From positions 2,790,001 through 2,854,000 of the forward strand of contig NZ_CP089312.1 of assembly GCF_021545335.1 (NCBI RefSeq): a DNA stretch of 64,000 bases, given 5' to 3'. The DNA is from Streptomyces sp. GQFP (GTDB lineage Bacteria; Actinomycetota; Actinomycetes; Streptomycetales; Streptomycetaceae). Positions within the stretch are counted from its first letter, which is position 1. The number at the start of each line of letters is the position of its first letter. The notes below the pieces were generated by a model that searched no databases, was not told the origin of the DNA, and saw nothing but the letters and a program-made list of their open reading frames with translations. A program made the position numbers and the translations under genes. Below are positions 17,181-24,360 of the stretch, piece by piece.

Positions 17181-18158
17181 ATGATCGAGCTAGAGGGGCT
17201 GACCAAGCGGTACGGCGAGAAAGTGGCGGTCAATCATCTGACGTTCACCGTCAGACCGGGCATCGTGACAGGCTTCCTCGGTCCCAACGGCGCCGGGAAG
17301 TCCACCACCATGCGGATGATGCTCGGCCTCGACCGCCCCACCGCCGGTGACGTCCGGATCGACGGTCAGCACTACGACCATCTCAAGGACCCCCTCAAGT
17401 ACATCGGCGCCCTGCTCGACGCCAAGGCCATGCACGGCGGGCGCAGCGCCTTCAACCACCTGCTCTGTCTCGCCCAGAGCAACGGCATCCCCAGCTCGCG
17501 CGTGCACGAGGTGCTCGACACCGTCGGGCTCACCGCGGTCGCCCGGAAGAAGGCGAAGGGGTTCTCGCTCGGGATGGGGCAGCGGCTCGGTATCGCGGGC
17601 GCGCTGCTCGGTGATCCTCGGATCCTGATGTTCGACGAGCCGGTCAACGGCCTCGACCCCGAGGGCATCCACTGGATCCGCAACCTGATGAAATCGCTGG
17701 CCGCGCAGGGCCGTACGGTCTTCGTCTCCTCCCATCTCATGAGCGAGATGGCGCTGACCGCCGACCACCTGGTCGTCATCGGGCAGGGGCGGCTGCTCGC
17801 CGACACCTCCATGGCGGACTTCATCGACCAGAACTCGCGCTCGTACGTCCGTATCCGCTCCCCCCAGCGCGAACGGCTGCTCGACGTCCTGCACTCGGCC
17901 GGGATCACCGTCGTACAGGCGGGCGCCGAGACGCTCGAAGTGGACGGCGGGAAGGCCGAGCGGATCGGTGAGCTGGCCGCGCAGCACCACATCGTGCTGC
18001 ATGAGCTGAGCCCCCAACAGGCCTCCCTGGAGGAGGCGTTCATGCAGCTGACCGCCGAGTCGGTCGAGTACCACGCGCACAGCGACACACCGCCCTCGGC
18101 CGGTCTCCCGGCCGCCCCCTCCCCCGGGCCCTGGGGCGACGGCTGGAAGAAGGACTGA
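17181..18158 (+). CDS. ABC transporter ATP-binding protein, module 1
   Basis: DRA-type exporter ATPase, 325 aa. Walker A GPNGAGKST at about residue 35, signature SLGMGQRLGIAGAL at about 130, Walker B ILMFDEPVNGLDPEG at about 150, and a switch His in VFVSSHLMSE. The last 100 residues form the extra domain typical of the bacitracin/antibiotic-efflux class, plus a Pro-rich end. The permease gene starts two bases after the stop. The substrate is unknown. A closely similar ATPase follows 910 bp downstream. Confidence 0.9.
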   Translation: MIELEGLTKRYGEKVAVNHLTFTVRPGIVTGFLGPNGAGKSTTMRMMLGLDRPTAGDVRIDGQHYDHLKDPLKYIGALLDAKAMHGGRSAFNHLLCLAQSNGIPSSRVHEVLDTVGLTAVARKKAKGFSLGMGQRLGIAGALLGDPRILMFDEPVNGLDPEGIHWIRNLMKSLAAQGRTVFVSSHLMSEMALTADHLVVIGQGRLLADTSMADFIDQNSRSYVRIRSPQRERLLDVLHSAGITVVQAGAETLEVDGGKAERIGELAAQHHIVLHELSPQQASLEEAFMQLTAESVEYHAHSDTPPSAGLPAAPSPGPWGDGWKKD

Positions 18159-18160
18159 GC

Positions 18161-18931
18161 ATGGCAGCCACCCAGGTCCTCCGGTCCGAGTGGACCAAGA
18201 TCCGGTCGGTGGCGTCCACGGTGTGGACGCTCGGTATCGCGGCCGTCGTGACGATCGCGCTCGGTGCGCTGATCTCGCTGCTCTTCAAGAACCAGTGGAG
18301 CGACCTCAGCGAGAAGGACCGGCTCTCCTTCGACCCGACGTACACGAGCTTCGCCGGGATGAGTCTCGGGCAGCTCGCGATGATCGTGTTCGGGGTGCTC
18401 GTCGTGTCGAACGAGTACAGCACCGGCATGATCCGCACCTCGCTGGCCGCCGTACCGCAGCGCGGCACGTTCCTCGCGAGCAAGCTCGCGGTCGCGACCG
18501 GGCTGGCCTTCGCGGTCGGGGTCGTCACCAGCTTCGCCGCGTTCTTCCTCGGGCAGGCGATGCTGGGCGGGCACTCGACGTCCATCGGCGATCCGGGCGT
18601 GCTGCGCGCGGTGATCGGCGGGGCGCTGTACATGACGCTCATCGCCCTGTTCTCCATGGGCGTGGCCGCGATGCTGCGCAGCCCGATGCTGGCGCTCGGT
18701 GTGCTGATGCCGTTCTTCTTCCTGATCTCCAACATCCTGGGCGCGGTCTCGGCGACCGAGAAGATCGCCCGCTATCTGCCGGACCAGGCGGGCAGCAAGA
18801 TCATGCAGGTGGTGACCCCGGTCGACAACGACACGCCGTACGGGCCTTGGGGCGGGCTCGCGATCATGGTGGTGTGGGTCGTCGTGGCGCTGCTGGGCGG
18901 GTACGTGCTGCTCAAGAAGCGGGACGCGTGA
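18161..18931 (+). CDS. ABC transporter permease, module 1
   Basis: A 256 aa membrane protein with about six hydrophobic segments (first at residues 24-45, last at 228-248). It belongs to the ABC-2-like permeases that begin with a conserved LRSEWTKIRSVASTVWTL amphipathic lead-in and contain a VSNEYSTGMIRTSLA loop after the second helix. It pairs with the ATPase two bases upstream. These streptomycete exporters are usually annotated as multidrug or peptide efflux, but nothing here defines the cargo. Confidence 0.88.
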   Translation: MAATQVLRSEWTKIRSVASTVWTLGIAAVVTIALGALISLLFKNQWSDLSEKDRLSFDPTYTSFAGMSLGQLAMIVFGVLVVSNEYSTGMIRTSLAAVPQRGTFLASKLAVATGLAFAVGVVTSFAAFFLGQAMLGGHSTSIGDPGVLRAVIGGALYMTLIALFSMGVAAMLRSPMLALGVLMPFFFLISNILGAVSATEKIARYLPDQAGSKIMQVVTPVDNDTPYGPWGGLAIMVVWVVVALLGGYVLLKKRDA

Positions 18932-19068
18932 GCAGCACATATCTCCGCACGGTCATGGACCCGACATTTTTGCTCGTCCTTGGGGGGAACCGTCAGCTCC
19001 CCGATAAGCTCCTAACCCTTACGGGGGCGTGTGCCCCGCTGTCCTGAACCTTTCGATGGGTGCGGAGC

Positions 19069-20265
19069 ATGATCGAGGCAGTCGGCCTGACGAAGCGCTA
19101 CGGCGACAAGACGGCCGTGTACAACCTTTCCTTCCAGGTGCGGCCGGGGTCCGTGACCGGCTTTCTCGGCCCCAACGGCTCGGGCAAGTCGACGACGATG
19201 AGGATGATCCTCGGCCTGGACCAGCCCACCTCGGGCCAGGTCACGATCGGCGGCTTCCCCTATCGCAAGCTGCCCAACGCCCCCCGCCAGGTCGGCGCCC
19301 TGCTCGACGCCAAGGCCGTGCACGGCGGCCGGCACGCCCGTAACCATCTGCTGTGCCTGGCCCAGCTGTCGGGCATCCCGGCGCGGCGCGTGGACGAGGT
19401 GCTCGGGGTCGTCGGGCTCCAGGACGTGGCCCGGAAGCGCTCCAAGGGGTTCTCGCTCGGTATGGGGCAGCGGCTCGGCATCGCCGCCGCGCTCCTCGGC
19501 GACCCCCAGGTGCTGCTCTTCGACGAGCCGGTCAACGGCCTCGACCCCGAGGGCATCCTCTGGGTGCGCAACCTGATGAAGGCGCTCGCGGCGGAGGGAC
19601 GGACCGTGTTCGTCTCCTCCCACCTGATGAGCGAGATGGCGCTGACCGCCGACCACCTCATCGTGATCGGGCGCGGACAGCTGCTCTCCGACATGAGCGT
19701 GCGGGACTTCATCTCCGCCAACTCCGCCGACTTCGCGCGCGTACGCACCCCGGAGACCGAGCCGCAGCAGCGCGAGAAACTGACGGCCGCGCTGACCGAG
19801 GCGGGCGGCCAGGTGCTGCCCGAGCAGGACGGCGCGCTGCGTGTCATGGGCCTGCCGCTGCCCCGGATCAGCGACCTCGCGCACTCCGCCGACGTACGTC
19901 TGTGGGAGCTGTCGCCGCACCAGGCGTCGCTGGAGGAGGCGTACATGCGGATGACGCAGGGCGCCGTCGACTACCGCTCGACCATCGACCAGCGGGCCGG
20001 GCTCCAGCAGCTGCCGCCGCCGGGCGCGCAGCCGCCGCCCCAGATGCCGGTGCCGGGGCAGGGCCAGCCGGGCTGGTACGCCCCGCCGCCGCCCCAGGAG
20101 GGCGGTCAGCCCCCGTTCTCGGCGCCGGAGCCGCTAGGACCGCCCGCGGGGCCGTACGGCGGCCCTGCCGGCCCCGCCGCGCCCGGTGGCGCCCACCCGA
20201 ACCCGTACGCGCAGCCCGCTCCTGCCGCCGCCCCCGACCTGACCAAGCCCGAGGACGCCCGATGA
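19069..20265 (+). CDS. ABC transporter ATP-binding protein, module 2, with Pro-rich tail
   Basis: Paralogue of the ATPase at 17181, about 398 aa. Walker A GPNGSGKST, signature SLGMGQRLGIAAAL and Walker B VLLFDEPVNGLDPEG are all conserved. After the ATPase and its accessory domain, residues 305-398 form a low-complexity Pro/Gly/Gln tail (PPPGAQPPPQ and similar), likely disordered. I use the ATG at 19069, which aligns with the MIELEG start of module 1; an in-frame GTG at 19060 is the alternative. It overlaps the following permease by ATGA. Confidence 0.9.
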   Translation: MIEAVGLTKRYGDKTAVYNLSFQVRPGSVTGFLGPNGSGKSTTMRMILGLDQPTSGQVTIGGFPYRKLPNAPRQVGALLDAKAVHGGRHARNHLLCLAQLSGIPARRVDEVLGVVGLQDVARKRSKGFSLGMGQRLGIAAALLGDPQVLLFDEPVNGLDPEGILWVRNLMKALAAEGRTVFVSSHLMSEMALTADHLIVIGRGQLLSDMSVRDFISANSADFARVRTPETEPQQREKLTAALTEAGGQVLPEQDGALRVMGLPLPRISDLAHSADVRLWELSPHQASLEEAYMRMTQGAVDYRSTIDQRAGLQQLPPPGAQPPPQMPVPGQGQPGWYAPPPPQEGGQPPFSAPEPLGPPAGPYGGPAGPAAPGGAHPNPYAQPAPAAAPDLTKPEDAR

Positions 20266-21125
20266 GCACGCCCCAGCAGCCCCCGACGCAGACGCCGGTG
20301 CCGCAGGCGGCGCCGAACTGGCAGGCGGCGCCCGGCGCTTCGTACGCCGCCGCCTACACCTCGCCGATCCCGGTCACGCGCACGCATCTCGGTCACGCCC
20401 TCGCCTCCGAGTGGACGAAGATCAAGTCGGTGCGCTCCACTGTGTGGACGCTCGGGGTCTTCCTGGTCCTCGTCATCGGCATCGGTCTGCTGGTCGCCGC
20501 GCAGACGACCAACGAGGACTTCGGGAACGTGCCGTACACGATCCCCGCGTTCTTCGGGCTGATCCTCGGGCAGATCTGCCTGATCACGCTGGGCGTGCTG
20601 GTCGTCTCGTCCGAGTACGGCACGGGCATGATCCGTACGACGTTCACCGCGTCGCCGCAGCGCCACCGGGTGCTCGCCGCCAAGCTGATCATCTTCTTCG
20701 GCGTCGCGTTCGTCGTGTCCGCGTTCGCGATCGGTTTCGTCGGTCTGGCGACCGAGTCGATGCACAACGGCGGCGGGGGCAAGCCCTGGGGCGGCACGGT
20801 CGTCATCGGCGCGCTGTACGTCTCGCTGCTCGGCACGCTCGCCCTCGCGGTCGGCTCGATGCTGCGTCACTCGGCGGGCGCGATCACCACGATGCTGGGG
20901 CTCGTGCTGGTGCCGGCGATCCTGCCCGCGTTCCTGCTGATGTCCCAGAGCCTGCGGACCATCGGCGAGAAGATGCTGGAGTACAACGCGCCCAACGCCC
21001 TCGCCAAGATCTTCGGGCTGGACGACGAGAACGCCGCCGGGGGTGCCCAGCTCGGCCTGCTCGCCGGGTTGACCGCCGCGGCGATCGCCGGCGCCTTCGT
21101 CCTGCTGGACCGCCGGGACGTGTAG
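20262..21125 (+). CDS. ABC transporter permease, module 2, with Pro/Gln-rich N-terminus
   Basis: A 287 aa permease homologous to the one at 18161: SEWTKIKSVRSTVWTLGVF near residues 48-66, SSEYGTGMIRTTF after the second helix, and six hydrophobic segments. It differs by a 45-residue Pro/Gln/Ala-rich leader, so both proteins of this module carry low-complexity extensions that module 1 lacks. These may interact in the cytosol (inference). Translation is coupled to the ATPase by a four-base overlap, and a convergent terminator-like hairpin follows. Confidence 0.88.
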   Translation: MSTPQQPPTQTPVPQAAPNWQAAPGASYAAAYTSPIPVTRTHLGHALASEWTKIKSVRSTVWTLGVFLVLVIGIGLLVAAQTTNEDFGNVPYTIPAFFGLILGQICLITLGVLVVSSEYGTGMIRTTFTASPQRHRVLAAKLIIFFGVAFVVSAFAIGFVGLATESMHNGGGGKPWGGTVVIGALYVSLLGTLALAVGSMLRHSAGAITTMLGLVLVPAILPAFLLMSQSLRTIGEKMLEYNAPNALAKIFGLDDENAAGGAQLGLLAGLTAAAIAGAFVLLDRRDV

Positions 21126-21140
21126 TTCACTCCCACGTGT

Positions 21141-21167
21141 GAACTCACCGAGCTGACAGGTGAGTTC
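21141..21167. terminator. Bidirectional hairpin between convergent genes
   Basis: Nine-bp arms GAACTCACC and GGTGAGTTC with a nine-base loop, lying between the permease stop and the stop of the minus-strand gene, and overlapping the latter by two bases. Confidence 0.55.
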
Positions 21168-21498
21168 AGAACCTCGGTGAGTTACGGGACCGCTGCACCC
21201 GCGTGGTGCGGCGGTCCTTCGCGTTCCAGCACGCCTTGTGCCAGTGCCGGCGGTCGTCCACGCCCGCGTGCTCGGCCCACGCGACGACGTGCGGGACGCC
21301 GGACGGGATCAGCTGGTCGCAGCCCGGGCAGCGGTACGTCTTGCCCTGGGCGCTGGCGCCCGCCACATGCCGGACGTTCCAGCTCTCGCCCTGCCAGCTC
21401 TCCGAGGACTGGAAGCCGCCGTAGCGGCCGGAGTCGTCCTCGTCGGCGCTCCGGCCGGGCGAGCCGGGGCCTTGGGGGCGGTTGCGGCGCGGGGACAC
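21166..21498 (-). CDS. Small Cys/His-rich protein (ATP/GTP-binding annotation type)
   Basis: A 110 aa protein. Residues 1-40 are basic and Gly/Ser-rich. The second half has YRCPGCDQLI followed by HVVAW and a RRHWHKACW segment, so two Cys pairs and several His could form a zinc knuckle. Streptomyces homologues are often labelled ATP/GTP-binding protein, but I see no P-loop, so that label is unsupported here. I place the start at GTG 21498, with a TGAGG six bases upstream; GTG 21510 is an alternative. Function unknown. Confidence 0.7.
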   Translation of the reverse strand: MSPRRNRPQGPGSPGRSADEDDSGRYGGFQSSESWQGESWNVRHVAGASAQGKTYRCPGCDQLIPSGVPHVVAWAEHAGVDDRRHWHKACWNAKDRRTTRVQRSRNSPRF

Positions 21499-21789
21499 GG
21501 AACACCTCACGGAGCGGTTCAGGGGGCAGGAATCGTCTCCAGCCTACGCGGCGCGATCCGGGGTAGAAGTAAGTCAGCACCGTCGTACGAACTTCTCTCG
21601 AACCCCTTCTCGAATCCCCCGTCGGTCCCCCACCGGTCCGCCGTCGGCACCCCGGCCACTCCTCGCCCGGCTGCCCGATTCTGCAGACAATCCGCCAATC
21701 TCTCCGCCAAGCCGTGACTTCGGCACGTGTCGGGCGGTTATGCCGAGCGGGGGAGCTCCATGTCGGGGCCTAGGAAGCAGGAAAGAGCA

Positions 21790-22818
21790 ATGCGCGTAGG
21801 AAGTTTTGTGCTGGCGGCCCAGTTCCCGGGCCAGGGCCAGGGGGAGGCGCTGCACCGAGCGGTCCGGTCCGCCGAGGTCGCCGAGGAGGCAGGTCTCGAC
21901 ACGGTCTGGCTGGCGGAGCACCACTTCGTGCCGTACGGCACCTGCCCGTCCGCGACGACCCTGGCCGCCCTGCTGCTGGGCCGCACCCGGCGTATCCGGG
22001 TCGGTACGGCGGTGAGCGTGCTGCCCACCACCCACCCGGTGATGCTCGGCGAGCAGGCCGCGCTGCTGCATCTGACGTCCGGCGGGCGGTTCACGCTGGG
22101 CGTGGGGCGCGGCGGTCCGTGGGTCGACCTGGAGGTGTTCGGGACGGGGATCGAGGCGTACGAGAAGGCCTTCCCGGAATCACTCGATCTGCTGGTCCGC
22201 TGGCTGCGCGAACCGTCCGTGGCGGCCGACGGCGACCGCTTCAGGTTCCGTGAGGTGCCCGTCGTACCCAGCCCGTCGGAGTCGCTGACGGAGACCGCGG
22301 GGCCGGAGGTCGTCGTCGCGTGCACCTCGCCGGCGAGTGTGCGGCTGGCCGCCGAGCGCGGGCTGCCGATGCTCCTCGGCATGCATGTCGGGGACGAGGA
22401 GAAGGCCGAGATGATCACCCTGTGGCGGCGGTTGGCGCGTGCGGCGGGGCGTCCGGCGGACGAGATCCACGGCGCCGCCCATGTGTCGGCCGGCATCTGC
22501 CAGATCGCGGACCGGCGTACGGACGCGGTCGAGACGCTGATGAAGGCGATGCCGGGCTGGCTGCGTCAGGGGCTGGAAGCACATGTCACCGTGGACGGCC
22601 GGGCTCGTTCGATGCGGGACCCGGTGGCGTACACCGAACTCCTCTGCGGGCTGCACCCGGTGGGCACCCCCAGGCTGTGCGCCGACCGGCTCGCGGCCAC
22701 GTCCGAACGGACGGGCATCTCACGCTTCGCGCTGCTCATCGAGGGCTCCGGCGACCTGGCGGCCACCGAGGAGAACGTACGACGGCTGGGGAGCGAGGTG
22801 CTCACACAGCTGCGCTGA
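21790..22818 (+). CDS. LLM-class (luciferase-like) flavin-dependent oxidoreductase
   Basis: TIM-barrel F420- or FMN-dependent monooxygenase/reductase, about 342 aa. Conserved features include the N-terminal FVLAAQFPGQ, the DTVWLAEHHF segment, TTHPVMLGEQAALLHLTSGG and GRFTLGVGRGGPW. The start is ambiguous: ATG 21790 (after AGGAAAG) matches the usual family N-terminus, while ATG 21760 has a stronger GGGGAG site and would add ten residues. It stands alone, so the substrate and flavin type cannot be told. Confidence 0.85.
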   Translation: MRVGSFVLAAQFPGQGQGEALHRAVRSAEVAEEAGLDTVWLAEHHFVPYGTCPSATTLAALLLGRTRRIRVGTAVSVLPTTHPVMLGEQAALLHLTSGGRFTLGVGRGGPWVDLEVFGTGIEAYEKAFPESLDLLVRWLREPSVAADGDRFRFREVPVVPSPSESLTETAGPEVVVACTSPASVRLAAERGLPMLLGMHVGDEEKAEMITLWRRLARAAGRPADEIHGAAHVSAGICQIADRRTDAVETLMKAMPGWLRQGLEAHVTVDGRARSMRDPVAYTELLCGLHPVGTPRLCADRLAATSERTGISRFALLIEGSGDLAATEENVRRLGSEVLTQLR

Positions 22819-22918
22819 CCCGGTCGGCCCGGCCAACTGCCCGCTGCCCCAGGTAGCTTGCCGCCCCGTACAGAAACACCTCCCGCGTACGGAGCGGCAA
22901 GCCGGTGCCTAAGTCACG

Positions 22919-23311
22919 TCAGCAGTCCCGGAATTCCGGGGACTGGTTCAACAACTGACTGCGCACCGAGGTGAAGCGGGCCAGCTTGACGTCGACAGAG
23001 GCGTCCAGCGGGAACACCGCCACCCGGTGGCAGTTCTGAAAGGCCAGCCGCACACCGAAGTGCCGCTGCAGCGCACCGCGAATCGCGTCACTCGCCAGCG
23101 CACGCAGCAGCTGCCCACGTGCCTGCTCGTCCGGCGGCGGCGTCTGGTTGTCGGCGAAGTCTCCGCCGTCCACCTTCAGCTGGGCCACCAGGGAGCTGAT
23201 CATCTCCCACGCGTAGGGCAGGGAGGTCCGGACGCAGTCGACGAATTCCGCTTCGTCGACCTCGCCTCGCTCGGCCTGTTCGAGTAGGGCCGGTGAGACG
23301 TCGAGCGACAT
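22919..23311 (-). CDS. SCO5389 family protein
   Basis: A 130 aa protein conserved in streptomycetes next to nucS and named after its S. coelicolor orthologue. It begins MSLDVSPALLEQAERGEVDE, has a central YAWEMISSLVAQL helix and a C-terminal VFPLDASVDVKLARFTSVRSQL. There is no signal peptide, no membrane segment and no known catalytic motif. It has a clear GGAG-AACCC-ATG start. It is divergent from nucS across about 300 bp. The function is unknown. Confidence 0.8.
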   Translation of the reverse strand: MSLDVSPALLEQAERGEVDEAEFVDCVRTSLPYAWEMISSLVAQLKVDGGDFADNQTPPPDEQARGQLLRALASDAIRGALQRHFGVRLAFQNCHRVAVFPLDASVDVKLARFTSVRSQLLNQSPEFRDC

Positions 23312-23397
23312 GGGTTCTCCTCTCGCACCCCCGGGTCGCGGGGGTTGCCGGACAGGGAAAGGGAGCCCGCGACACCGAGCACGCTCCGTAGATGCAT
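23200..23397 (-). CDS. Possible small upstream ORF overlapping the SCO5389-type gene
   Basis: A 65-codon frame starting MHLRSVLGVAGSLSLSGNP with GGGAGG five bases before the ATG, the strongest ribosome site in this intergenic region. It runs into the downstream gene in a different frame. Only the first 25 codons are upstream sequence. It could be a leader peptide that tunes translation of the next gene, or chance. No homologue is recognised. Confidence 0.25.
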   Translation of the reverse strand: MHLRSVLGVAGSLSLSGNPRDPGVREENPCRSTSHRPYSNRPSEARSTKRNSSTASGPPCPTRGR

Positions 23398-23609
23398 CGC
23401 GACCTCCCGGTTACTACGGTATGCAACGGGCCGTGACGGCACCAGGAAAACGCGGATACAGGACCCGTCAGAACCGTCCCGGTAGGAACACAATCAGCCA
23501 ACAACGAACAGTTGCCCCTGGCATGTTCCTTCGGCCCAGCAAGCCCTCATCACCACTGTGAGGTGGGCGAATCGCGTGGAGCACCACGCGTCGAGTAGCG
23601 TTGCCGACC

Positions 23610-24281
23610 ATGCGTCTCGTCATTGCGCGCTGTTCCGTGGACTACGCGGGCCGGCTCACCGCTCATCTCCCGTCGGCCCCCCGTCTCATCCTGGTCAAGG
23701 CTGACGGCAGCGTCTCGATCCACGCGGACGACCGCGCCTACAAGCCTCTCAACTGGATGTCTCCGCCCTGCACGTTGAAGGAGGGGGCAGGAGAAGAGGA
23801 GGGGATCTGGACCGTCATCAACAAGGCGGGCGAGAAGCTCATCATCACGATGGAGGAGATCCTTCACGATTCCTCCCACGAATTGGGCGTCGACCCCGGC
23901 CTGATCAAGGACGGCGTGGAAGCACACCTCCAGGAACTGCTCGCCGACCGCATCGAGACCCTCGGCGACGGCTACACGCTCATCCGCCGCGAGTACATGA
24001 CGGCCATCGGTCCCGTCGACATCCTGTGCCGGGACTCCGAGGGCGCGACGGTCGCGGTCGAGATCAAGCGGCGCGGTGAGATAGACGGCGTCGAGCAACT
24101 CACCCGCTATCTGGAGCTGTTGAACCGCGACCCGCACCTCGCGCCGGTCCGCGGCATCTTCGCCGCCCAGGAGATCAAACCCCAGGCCCGCGTCCTCGCC
24201 ACGGACCGGGGAATCGGCTGCGCGGTGCTGGACTACAACGCGCTGCGGGGCATCGAGGACGACAAACTCCGGCTGTTCTGA
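23610..24281 (+). CDS. nucS: NucS/EndoMS mismatch-specific endonuclease
   Basis: A 223 aa nuclease that cuts both strands at G-T, G-G and T-T mismatches and replaces MutSL in most actinobacteria. The N-terminal beta-rich dimer/DNA-binding domain begins [16 protein letters not shown]. The C-terminal RecB-like nuclease core has [12 protein letters not shown] (Asp) and [13 protein letters not shown] (E-x-K) near residues 135-160, then a QLTRYLELL helix. Length and residues are intact. The ATG follows a TAGCGT box by about ten bases, so the mRNA may be nearly leaderless. A strong terminator follows. Confidence 0.93.
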   Translation: MRLVIARCSVDYAGRLTAHLPSAPRLILVKADGSVSIHADDRAYKPLNWMSPPCTLKEGAGEEEGIWTVINKAGEKLIITMEEILHDSSHELGVDPGLIKDGVEAHLQELLADRIETLGDGYTLIRREYMTAIGPVDILCRDSEGATVAVEIKRRGEIDGVEQLTRYLELLNRDPHLAPVRGIFAAQEIKPQARVLATDRGIGCAVLDYNALRGIEDDKLRLF

Positions 24282-24297
24282 GGGCTGTTCACGCGAG

Positions 24298-24325
24298 AAG
24301 GGCCGGTCCTCGGGGACCGGCCCTT
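24298..24325 (+). terminator. Rho-independent terminator of nucS
   Basis: Perfect 12-bp stem AAGGGCCGGTCC/GGACCGGCCCTT with a TCGG loop, followed by a T-rich CTTGTTGTTT. It lies between nucS and the convergent P-loop gene. Confidence 0.85.
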
Positions 24326-24360
24326 CTTGTTGTTTGTACGCCGTGCTGCTGGCCGCGCTG

